DNA of 64,000 nucleotides from Helicobacter winghamensis ATCC BAA-430 (GTDB taxonomy: Bacteria > Campylobacterota > Campylobacteria > Campylobacterales > Helicobacteraceae). The stretch is from assembly GCF_028751035.1 (NCBI RefSeq), contig NZ_CP063533.1, positions 434,001-498,000 of the forward strand, read 5' to 3'. The notes under the pieces are model-generated. The model searched no databases. It saw nothing but the letters and a program-made list of their open reading frames with translations, and was not told the DNA's origin. Of the stretch, positions 57,698-64,000 are shown piece after piece. Within the stretch, counting starts at the first letter, position 1; the number at the start of each line of letters is the position of its first letter. The translations under genes and the position numbers were made by a program.

Positions 57698-58324
57698 TTA
57701 GGGATTTTGTAGGATTTTTTGATAGAGTTTGGCAAAATCTTTATCAAAAAACAGATTATTGCCGATACTTTCAAAATAATGGAGTGCAATGTCTTTAAAG
57801 CCGTGTTTTACAAGATTTTTCATAAAAAATAAAAATTCATTTTTGCTTGTGAAAATAATCTTTGTGCTAAACATTAAATCTACAAAGGCTTCTTTAAAAC
57901 CAATTTTTTTCTCCAAATTTTCAAAATCCTCATATAAAATCCCATCATTTTTATCCACTTCAATATTTTCTAAGTGAGAGATAGCAAGATTTAGCGCATA
58001 AATGTTTTGATCAAAATTTTGCACCATATCTAAGATGATTTCTTCTGGGCTTTCTTTAAGATTTCTTTTGTTTTTTTTGGCAATTACTTGATAGTAGTCA
58101 AAAAGTGCGCGTGCTTCTTCTTCATGTTCTATTGCCATATCTGTTAAAGCACAGAGTGTTTTTAGCACTAGAGATTCTTTAGAATCTGTATCAAGGTTGG
58201 AATCCAAATTTAAAGAATGCGCATAAGAAAGTAATGTTAGCGCCTGTGTATAGTTGCGCCCAACAAAGGCACGCTTGGCTTTTGTCTTAAAATTAGTATA
58301 AAGTCTTAATTGCTGTGTTGTCAA
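57698..58324 (-). CDS. Conserved Helicobacter protein, TPR-like helices
   Basis: A 208-residue helical protein starting at a TTG (TTQQLRLYTNFKTKAKRAFV...). The first 70 residues could be one or two tetratricopeptide-like hairpins (AFVGRNYTQALTLLSYAHSL). No signal peptide. It lies between an NFU gene and murE, as HP1493 does in H. pylori. Function unknown. Confidence 0.55.
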   Translation of the reverse strand: MTTQQLRLYTNFKTKAKRAFVGRNYTQALTLLSYAHSLNLDSNLDTDSKESLVLKTLCALTDMAIEHEEEARALFDYYQVIAKKNKRNLKESPEEIILDMVQNFDQNIYALNLAISHLENIEVDKNDGILYEDFENLEKKIGFKEAFVDLMFSTKIIFTSKNEFLFFMKNLVKHGFKDIALHYFESIGNNLFFDKDFAKLYQKILQNP

Positions 58325-58350
58325 ATTTTTTCAAATCCTTGCGAAATATC

Positions 58351-58596
58351 TTAGGAAACGCTAATAATTTCAATATCTGGATGAATATCATCTTTTAGTG
58401 TGCGTTCAATTCCAAATTTTAGTGTTTGTGTGCTACTAGGACAGCCCTTACAGGCTCCCTCTAAACGCACATACACTTTACCATTTTCAATTTTAATTAG
58501 TGTTACATTGCCGCCATCTTTTATGAGCATAGGGCGGACTTTATCAATGCTAGCTTCTACGGGTTTTAATAATTCTGTATCGCTAAATGGAAGCAT
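58351..58596 (-). CDS. NFU-domain iron-sulfur carrier protein
   Basis: An 81-residue NFU domain: KVRPMLIKDGGNVTLIKIEN and GACKGCPSSTQTL, with the C-x2-C pair that carries a 4Fe-4S cluster between two monomers. It probably passes clusters to target proteins. The counterpart of HP1492. Confidence 0.9.
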   Translation of the reverse strand: MLPFSDTELLKPVEASIDKVRPMLIKDGGNVTLIKIENGKVYVRLEGACKGCPSSTQTLKFGIERTLKDDIHPDIEIISVS

Positions 58597-58729
58597 AGAT
58601 TATCCTTAAAAAATGTTTAGACTAGATTTTCTTAGTATTTTTTATGGCGTGAGATATTACTAAACTTTGCTTAAGTTGATATAAAAAATAACTTAAAAAA
58701 CTTTAATCTAATTTTATCTAAAAATTGTT

Positions 58730-58797
58730 TATAATTGCGAGTTTTTAGGTTTTATGCTGTGTGCGGAAGCACTGATTATCTGCTTTAGGAGGAATTT
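58730..58797 (+). promoter_or_regulatory. frd promoter and hairpin leader
   Basis: TATAAT at 58730-58735 would give a short leader. In it GTGC-GGAA-GCAC (58761-58772) forms a small hairpin with a GNRA-type loop, followed by an AGGAGG at 58787-58792 directly before frdC. The very strong ribosome binding site fits a highly expressed respiratory operon. Confidence 0.5.
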
Positions 58798-59529
58798 ATG
58801 CAAAATGATGAAGTAGTAATTGAGAGTTACTTAAAGGTAACTTCAGAACGCAAAAAAAGAAGAAATCCTGCGCGTTGGGATTTATGGCAAAGCATTACAG
58901 GTGTTGTTCTTGCGGTGTTTATTTTGTTTCATATGTGTTTTACATCTTCTATTTTATTTGGACCAGATGCATTTGATGCAGTAGTGGCATTTAGTGAGGG
59001 TTCATTTATTTTTGGAGGACATGGGATTCCATTATTGACGACATTAGTGGTGGTTGTCATTAGTGTATTTTTTGTAGCACACGCATTTTTGGCAATGCGC
59101 AAGTTTCCTGCAAACTTCCAGCAATTAATGTTGTTTAAAACGCATAAATCTTTAATGAAGCATTGTGATACAACGCTTTGGTGGTTACAATTCTTAACAG
59201 GTTTTGCATTATTCTTCTTAGGTGGAGCGCATCTTGTTACAATTCTTGCGGTTTCTACTGAGATTAACGCTCTAACTTCAGCAACTCGCTTTGTAGATGG
59301 AAATTTAGCAGAGTTTTATTTGGTTCTTTTGGTGGTGATGGTATTGCACGCAAGCATTGGGATGTATCGTGTTATTATTAAATGGATTCCGTTAGAAGCC
59401 CCAACAACTGCGCAAAGCAACATTAAAAGACGCAATGTAAAGATTGCTGTATTTGCAATTTTTATTGTGCTTGGTGTCATTGCATTTATTGCAGACTTTA
59501 CTTGGATTGCTTTAGGCAAGAGTCTATAA
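58798..59529 (+). CDS. frdC: Fumarate reductase cytochrome b subunit
   Basis: The di-heme, five-helix membrane anchor that oxidises menaquinol, 243 residues, like Wolinella FrdC. Helices start around residues 30, 75, 125, 170 and 210; heme-ligand histidines are seen in LFHMCF, GGHGIPLL, VAHAFLAMRK, LGGAHLVTIL and VLHASIGMYR. First gene of frdCAB. Confidence 0.95.
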   Translation: MQNDEVVIESYLKVTSERKKRRNPARWDLWQSITGVVLAVFILFHMCFTSSILFGPDAFDAVVAFSEGSFIFGGHGIPLLTTLVVVVISVFFVAHAFLAMRKFPANFQQLMLFKTHKSLMKHCDTTLWWLQFLTGFALFFLGGAHLVTILAVSTEINALTSATRFVDGNLAEFYLVLLVVMVLHASIGMYRVIIKWIPLEAPTTAQSNIKRRNVKIAVFAIFIVLGVIAFIADFTWIALGKSL

Positions 59530-59543
59530 TAAGGAGAGTTTAG

Positions 59544-61517
59544 ATGAATATAGTATATTGCGATGCGTTAGTAATTGGCGGTGGTTTGGCAGGATTGCGT
59601 TCAGCAGTAGCCTGTAAGGAAAAGGGGTTAAGCACGATTGTTTTAAGTTTAATTCCAGTTAAACGAAGCCACTCCGCAGCAGCACAAGGTGGAATGCAAG
59701 CAAGTCTTGGTAACTCAAAAATGAGTGATGGAGATAATGAAGACTTGCATTTTATGGATACAGTTAAAGGAAGCGATTGGGGTTGTGATCAAAAGGTTGC
59801 AAGAATGTTTGTAACAACAGCACCAAAAGCAATCCGCCAACTTGCAGCTTGGGGGGTGCCTTGGACAAGGATTAAAAAAGGCGATAGAACAGCAGTTATT
59901 AATGCACAAAAAACAACAATCACAGAAGAAGACTTCCGCCACGGATTAATTCACTCAAGGGATTTTGGTGGAACAAAAAAATGGAGAACTTGCTACACAG
60001 CAGACGCAACTGGGCATACAATGCTTTTTGCAGTAGCTAATGAAGCATTAAAGCACGGCGTAGATATTCACGATAGAAAAGAAGCAATCGCATTAATCCA
60101 CAAAAATGGAAGATGCTATGGCGCTGTTGTTAGGGATCTCATTAATGGTGAGCTTATCGGTTATGTTGCAAAAGGAACTTTGATTGCAACAGGTGGTTAT
60201 GGCAGAATCTATAAAGACACAACAAATGCTGTAATTTGTGAGGGAACAGGAACAGCAATCGCGTTAGAAACAGGAATTGCAAAGCTTGGCAATATGGAAG
60301 CAGTGCAGTTTCACCCAACGGGACTTTTTCCAAGTGGAATCTTGCTAACAGAAGGTTGTCGCGGCGATGGTGGTGTATTGCGTGATGTTGATGGTTATCG
60401 CTTTATGCCAGATTATGAGCCAGAGAAAAAAGAGCTTGCAAGCCGTGATGTTGTTTCCCGTAGAATGATTCAAAGAATCCGCGAGGGCAAAGGTGTAAGC
60501 TCACCTTATGGAGAGCATTTGTGGCTTGATATTTCTATCTTAGGACGCAAGCATATTGAAACAAACTTGCGTGATGTGCAAGAGATTTGTGAGTGTTTTG
60601 CAGGAATTGATCCAGCAGAAAAATGGGCGCCTGTTAAGCCAATGCAACATTATTGTATGGGTGGAATCCGCACAAATGCTAAGGGCGAAACCGCACTTAA
60701 AGGCTTATTTTCAGCAGGAGAAGCTGCGTGCTGGGATTTACACGGCTTTAACCGCTTAGGTGGAAACTCTGTAAGTGAAGCAGTGGTTAGCGGTATGATT
60801 ATTGGCGATTATTTTGCTGAAAATTGTATGGGAAGTTATGCGGAAATTGACACGAAAGTTGTGGAAGATTTCATCAATAAAGAGCAAAAATATCTTGAAA
60901 GCATTGTAGAGAATACAGGCACAGAAAATGTGTTTGATATTAAAGATAGAATGCGTCAAATTATGGGCGATAAAGTTGGAATCTTTAGAGACGGAGAGCA
61001 TTTAGATTCTGCTGTTAAAGAGCTTGAGCAGCTTTATATTAGAAGTAAAAATATTGGAATCAAAACCAAGCGTTTATCGGCAAATCCAGAATTAGAAGAA
61101 GCTTATCGTGTGCCAAAAATGCTAAAACTCGCTCTTTGTGTTGCAAAAGGTGCTCTTGATAGAACAGAATCACGCGGAGCGCATAGCCGTGAAGACTACC
61201 CAAAACGCGATGATGTGAATTGGTTAAAGCGCACATTAGCAAGTTGGGAAGATCCAAACCAAACAATGCCAACACTAACTTATGAAGACATTGAGATTTC
61301 TACAATGGAAATTGCGCCAGGATTCCGTGGATATGGAGCAAAGGGAATGATTATTGAAAACCCAGAAAGCCTAAAACGCCAAGAGCAAATTGACAAAATT
61401 CGTGCAGATATGGAAGCACAAGGTAAAGATCGCTATGAAATCCAAGAAGCATTAATGCCATTTGAGCTACAAGCGTATTACAAAGCACGCAATGAAAGAA
61501 TAGGAGATAAACAATGA
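59544..61517 (+). CDS. frdA: Fumarate reductase flavoprotein subunit
   Basis: Reduces fumarate to succinate in anaerobic respiration. The 657-residue protein has the FAD motif [17 protein letters not shown], the covalent-FAD histidine in [13 protein letters not shown], the active-site HPTGLFPSG with TEGCRGDGG, and the C-terminal [10 protein letters not shown] and [10 protein letters not shown]. Overlaps frdB by four bases. Confidence 0.98.
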   Translation: MNIVYCDALVIGGGLAGLRSAVACKEKGLSTIVLSLIPVKRSHSAAAQGGMQASLGNSKMSDGDNEDLHFMDTVKGSDWGCDQKVARMFVTTAPKAIRQLAAWGVPWTRIKKGDRTAVINAQKTTITEEDFRHGLIHSRDFGGTKKWRTCYTADATGHTMLFAVANEALKHGVDIHDRKEAIALIHKNGRCYGAVVRDLINGELIGYVAKGTLIATGGYGRIYKDTTNAVICEGTGTAIALETGIAKLGNMEAVQFHPTGLFPSGILLTEGCRGDGGVLRDVDGYRFMPDYEPEKKELASRDVVSRRMIQRIREGKGVSSPYGEHLWLDISILGRKHIETNLRDVQEICECFAGIDPAEKWAPVKPMQHYCMGGIRTNAKGETALKGLFSAGEAACWDLHGFNRLGGNSVSEAVVSGMIIGDYFAENCMGSYAEIDTKVVEDFINKEQKYLESIVENTGTENVFDIKDRMRQIMGDKVGIFRDGEHLDSAVKELEQLYIRSKNIGIKTKRLSANPELEEAYRVPKMLKLALCVAKGALDRTESRGAHSREDYPKRDDVNWLKRTLASWEDPNQTMPTLTYEDIEISTMEIAPGFRGYGAKGMIIENPESLKRQEQIDKIRADMEAQGKDRYEIQEALMPFELQAYYKARNERIGDKQ

Positions 61518-62260
61518 GTGGAGCAGTGCAAAGCAGCAATAGAGAGCTAACAATTAGAGTGTTAAAGTTTGACCCAAATAGTGCGGTTTCAAAGCCACAC
61601 TTTGTGGAGTATAAACTAAAAGAAGCGCATTCTATGACAATTTTCATTGTGTTAAATATGATTAAAGAGCAGTATGACCCAGATTTAAGCTTTGACTTTG
61701 TATGTCGTGCGGGGATTTGTGGAAGTTGTGGAATGATGATTAATGGGCGTCCAAGACTTGCTTGTAGAACGCTTACAAAAGACTTCCCAGATGGTGTGAT
61801 TACGCTTATGCCTTTGCCGGCATTTAAGTTGATTAAAGACTTATCTGTGGATACAGGAAATTGGTTTAATGGAATGAGCAAGCGCGTTGAGAGCTGGATT
61901 CACGCTCAAGAAAAGAGTGAAGAACATATGTGTCAGCTTGAAGACCGTGTGGAGCCTGAAGTCGCACAAGAAGTGTTTGAGCTAGATAGATGTATTGAAT
62001 GTGGTTGCTGTATTGCTTCTTGTGGAACAAAGCTTATGCGTGAAGACTTTGTAGGAGCAGCTGGGCTTAATCGCGTGGTTAGGTTTATGCTAGATCCACA
62101 CGATGAAAGAAGTGATGCAGATTATTATGAGCTAGTGGGCGATGATAATGGTGTATTTGGCTGTATGAGCTTGCTTGCTTGCCACGATGTTTGCCCAAAA
62201 AACCTGCCATTACAAAGTAAAATCGCTTATTTGCGCCGCAAAATGGCAGTCGTCAAATAA
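61514..62260 (+). CDS. frdB: Fumarate reductase iron-sulfur subunit
   Basis: Carries electrons from cytochrome b to FAD through three clusters. The 2Fe-2S motif is [21 protein letters not shown] (positions ~65-85), the 4Fe-4S is in [11 protein letters not shown], and the 3Fe-4S in [16 protein letters not shown]. 248 residues, last gene of the operon. Confidence 0.98.
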   Translation: MSGAVQSSNRELTIRVLKFDPNSAVSKPHFVEYKLKEAHSMTIFIVLNMIKEQYDPDLSFDFVCRAGICGSCGMMINGRPRLACRTLTKDFPDGVITLMPLPAFKLIKDLSVDTGNWFNGMSKRVESWIHAQEKSEEHMCQLEDRVEPEVAQEVFELDRCIECGCCIASCGTKLMREDFVGAAGLNRVVRFMLDPHDERSDADYYELVGDDNGVFGCMSLLACHDVCPKNLPLQSKIAYLRRKMAVVK

Positions 62261-62269
62261 TAAAATAAA

Positions 62270-62310
62270 GAATCCCTTTTTGGGATTCAAAGATAAGATT
62301 TATCTTTTTT
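62270..62310 (+). terminator. Double terminator after frdB
   Basis: Two hairpins in tandem. The first is GAATCCC-TTTTT-GGGATTC (62270-62288); the second is AAAGATAA-GAT-TTATCTTT (62289-62307), running into a T tract to 62310. It separates the frd operon from tRNA-Ser. Confidence 0.8.
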
Positions 62311-62330
62311 AGTTATAATTCCCTTTTCTT

Positions 62331-62418
62331 AGAGAGGTGTCCGAGTGGTTGAAGGAGCACGCCTGGAACGCGTGTAAGGTGCAAGTCTTCGAGGGTTCGA
62401 ATCCCTTCCTCTCTGCCA
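62331..62418 (+). tRNA. tRNA-Ser (GGA)
   Basis: An 88-base class II tRNA: acceptor AGAGAGG pairs with CCTCTCT, the anticodon stem CACGC/GCGTG encloses CTGGAAC giving GGA, a long variable arm (TAAGGTGCAAGTCTTC) follows, then the T-loop TTCGAAT, and CCA is encoded. A TATAAT box stands at 62314-62319. Confidence 0.95.
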
Positions 62419-62738
62419 GAATTTTAAACTTTTTAATTCTTTATTACAATTACCACTTATTTTTAAACACATCTCTTACAACCTTTCATATTGTTATTTT
62501 TTAAATTCGTTACCAAATGTAACTTCTAAATTAAATTTATAAAATATACTTAATCTTTTTATAAAACTTAATAAATCCCTATAATATGGAATTTATTTTT
62601 ATATTTTTCTTTACATAATAAAAATGATTTTTATTTCATTTAAAAAATAGTAACAATATCACTTAAAATTTAAAAGAATTTATTATAAAATGGCAAGGTT
62701 TAAAATCAAAATCACACTTCAAACAAAGGAGAAAAATA
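62419..62738 (+). promoter_or_regulatory. Long AT-rich promoter region of the surface-protein gene
   Basis: 320 bases without a gene, strongly A/T-rich with runs such as TTTTTATAAAAC. A TTATAAAAT near 62682-62690 is a likely -10 box, and AAAGGAG at 62725-62731 is the ribosome binding site of the following gene. No second RNA gene or insertion sequence is seen. Confidence 0.4.
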
Positions 62739-64000
62739 ATGGAAAAAACATTGAATAATCATTCTAATATGATTGATATTCCTGCGGGGGGGGGGGCATT
62801 TAAGAGATATTTAGCTCCATTTACTAGCAAGGCAATTTATTATAGCGTTCTTGCAACTTCACTTTCTACTTTTATCTTTCACTCGCAAGCTTATGCACAA
62901 TCAAATGATGAAAAATCTGTTCCACAAATTATTGCTTCAAATATTAAAAATCCTTCAGCAAGATCTAGTGCTAATCAATTGCAAACTAGCAATACAATTA
63001 AGACTGGAGTTCAAGTTGGTAGTCAATTTCACGATACTAGCGCTGGTGGGAGTGTAGATTTAACAGGGAAAACACAGGTTGATAATCTAACACTTAGTCA
63101 TCAGGGGATTGATATTGAGAAATACAATAATCAAAATCAAAAACCAACAAGATTATTTACAACAACAGAAATGAAATTTAATAATCTTAAAATAGCAAAT
63201 CTTACTTCTAATGGAGATGCAGGGTTTGGGTTTGTAATTTCACCAGATAAGGATTGGCTAAACATAATAACAAAGTTTATTGAATACAGCAATGTTGCAC
63301 ATTTTCATTTGTTTAAGCTTAAGGGTGATTCTTTAACTATTGGTAAGATTGAAAATAAACAGCATTTGGAGATTGAAGCGGACACTTTAAATATCAACAA
63401 AGGCATAACAACTGATTATGGCTCCCTTAAAATTAAATTTAAAGAAGGAATAATTAATGGAAAAATAGGATTTTATGGTGTTAGTAATCCTATTTTTGAC
63501 ATAGCGAGTAATGGTAATGGTCGAAAAAGTTTTGCAACAGATGATCTTTATATTGAAACTACCAATGGAACAATAGCAGCAGATATTAGCACCAAAGGGG
63601 CAAGTCGCGCAAAAATATTTTTAAATGGTGGAGGGAAAATCACAGGAAATATAACTCTTGAAGATGATACACAAAATATGGAAATTAAAATAGAAAAAGA
63701 TAGTGGATCTCTTTTAGGTGCAAGTACAAGTTGGTATGATTCTTTTTTTCATATCATTTCAGACAATGGAAAAATAGAAGGCGATATAACTATAAAGGGG
63801 GGAGATAAAGAGATTGTTGATGCATACAGAAAACATTACAACAGAAATAGTTTAGGATTTTATTTAATAGGTGATAAAGCAGAAATGAGTGGAAATATTT
63901 ATGTGCAAAATCAGCTAGCTAGTCTGAGTTTTCTATCACTTGCAGGAAATGCTAAGATGACAGGAGATATTAAAGTTGGTGAAAAAGATCACTTTAGTAT
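62739..64000 (+). CDS. Autotransporter-like surface protein, phase-variable, 3' end outside window
   Basis: The frame from the ATG at 62739 is open to the window end (420 codons seen). It begins MEKTLNNHSNMIDIPAGGGA, then an extended signal peptide with hydrophobic core YYSVLATSLSTFIF and cleavage near AYAQS, typical of large type V-secreted proteins of Helicobacter. The passenger region shows repeated short beta-strand units of the kind K-I-x-G-D-I-T-I (KITGNITLED, KIEGDITIKGG, EMSGNIYVQN, KMTGDIKVGE), suggesting a beta-helix. The poly-G tract G11 at 62786-62796 lies in codons 16-20 and keeps the frame open. No translocator domain is visible since the gene is cut; the family call is inferred from the leader and repeats. 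Confidence 0.75.
   Translation, partial: MEKTLNNHSNMIDIPAGGGAFKRYLAPFTSKAIYYSVLATSLSTFIFHSQAYAQSNDEKSVPQIIASNIKNPSARSSANQLQTSNTIKTGVQVGSQFHDTSAGGSVDLTGKTQVDNLTLSHQGIDIEKYNNQNQKPTRLFTTTEMKFNNLKIANLTSNGDAGFGFVISPDKDWLNIITKFIEYSNVAHFHLFKLKGDSLTIGKIENKQHLEIEADTLNINKGITTDYGSLKIKFKEGIINGKIGFYGVSNPIFDIASNGNGRKSFATDDLYIETTNGTIAADISTKGASRAKIFLNGGGKITGNITLEDDTQNMEIKIEKDSGSLLGASTSWYDSFFHIISDNGKIEGDITIKGGDKEIVDAYRKHYNRNSLGFYLIGDKAEMSGNIYVQNQLASLSFLSLAGNAKMTGDIKVGEKDHFS
62786..62796 (+). repeat. Poly-G tract (G11), contingency locus
   Basis: Eleven consecutive G near the 5' end of the autotransporter-like gene, before its signal peptide. At G11 the frame continues; gain or loss of one G would give early stops. 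This is the classic layout of an ON/OFF phase-variable surface gene. Confidence 0.9.

Noticed and set aside
61351-61881. 176-codon minus-strand frame
   Set aside because: Antisense to frdA and frdB, both complete and conserved.
62851-63057. 68-codon plus-strand frame from a TTG
   Set aside because: It is out of frame with the larger open frame starting at 62739, which has a ribosome binding site, signal peptide and repeats.
1-64000. CRISPR array, insertion sequence or prophage
   Set aside because: No regularly spaced repeats, transposase, terminal inverted repeats or integrase were found on reading both strands.

Overview
The window reads as chromosome of an enterohepatic-type Helicobacter (Campylobacterota). 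This rests on low G+C, short operon gaps, and gene blocks known from Helicobacter: por gamma-delta-alpha-beta, speE-coaE, rppH-lysC-hobA-holB-folP, murE with an NFU gene, a BAX-inhibitor-like gene beside gapA, frdCAB, the helical-shape peptidase csd4, and standalone magIII. The species is not certain; it is not a typical H. pylori arrangement.

Layout. 1-1.55 kb is decayed accessory DNA: the 3' part of a TIR/NDT-like protein followed by gene remnants. 1.56-7.2 kb (minus) holds ligA-luxS and mutY, a luciferase-like oxidoreductase and a zinc alcohol dehydrogenase. 7.3-12.2 kb (plus) holds magIII, pepD, a SurA-like PPIase, a META-domain lipoprotein, speE and coaE. tRNA-Ala and tRNA-Arg follow, then a decayed exported-protein gene and a DUF455 ferritin-like gene (minus). 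14.3-17.4 kb is the pyruvate:ferredoxin oxidoreductase operon, convergent with hisS. 18.9-26.3 kb holds rpmE, rsmI, rlmB, two envelope proteins, an aminotransferase, the CcoI-type copper ATPase and a small PhnA-like protein. 26.3-29.5 kb (minus) holds hypE, RNase P RNA, gph, a ThiD2-like protein and a BAX-inhibitor-like protein. 29.6-35.4 kb holds gapA, csd4, hemH, a phase-variable SGNH-like protein and a thioredoxin-like lipoprotein.

35.6-49.3 kb is the fused S10-spc-alpha ribosomal protein cluster with secY, map, infA and rpoA; a structured leader precedes rpmJ. 49.5-50.5 kb (minus) has gatC and a TetR regulator. 50.6-56.3 kb has rppH, lysC, hobA, holB, folP, a conserved hypothetical and ung, convergent with murE, a hypothetical and an NFU protein. 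58.8-62.3 kb is the fumarate reductase operon frdCAB with a strong terminator, then tRNA-Ser(GGA). From 62.7 kb to the end runs the 5' part of a large autotransporter-like surface protein.

Most notable are two poly-G contingency loci. A G9 tract at the 3' end of the SGNH gene truncates the usual C-terminus, which a G8 tract would restore. A G11 tract at the 5' end of the autotransporter-like gene is in frame (ON). In addition, the octamer TTGGAATC (often within AAGTTGGAATC) recurs about 45-50 times on the two strands, often as inverted pairs at gene ends, like DNA uptake sequences in other genera. Other points are a possible ATA start for magIII, a 35-bp near-perfect palindrome before the S10 operon, and a canonical His zinc ligand in Csd4.
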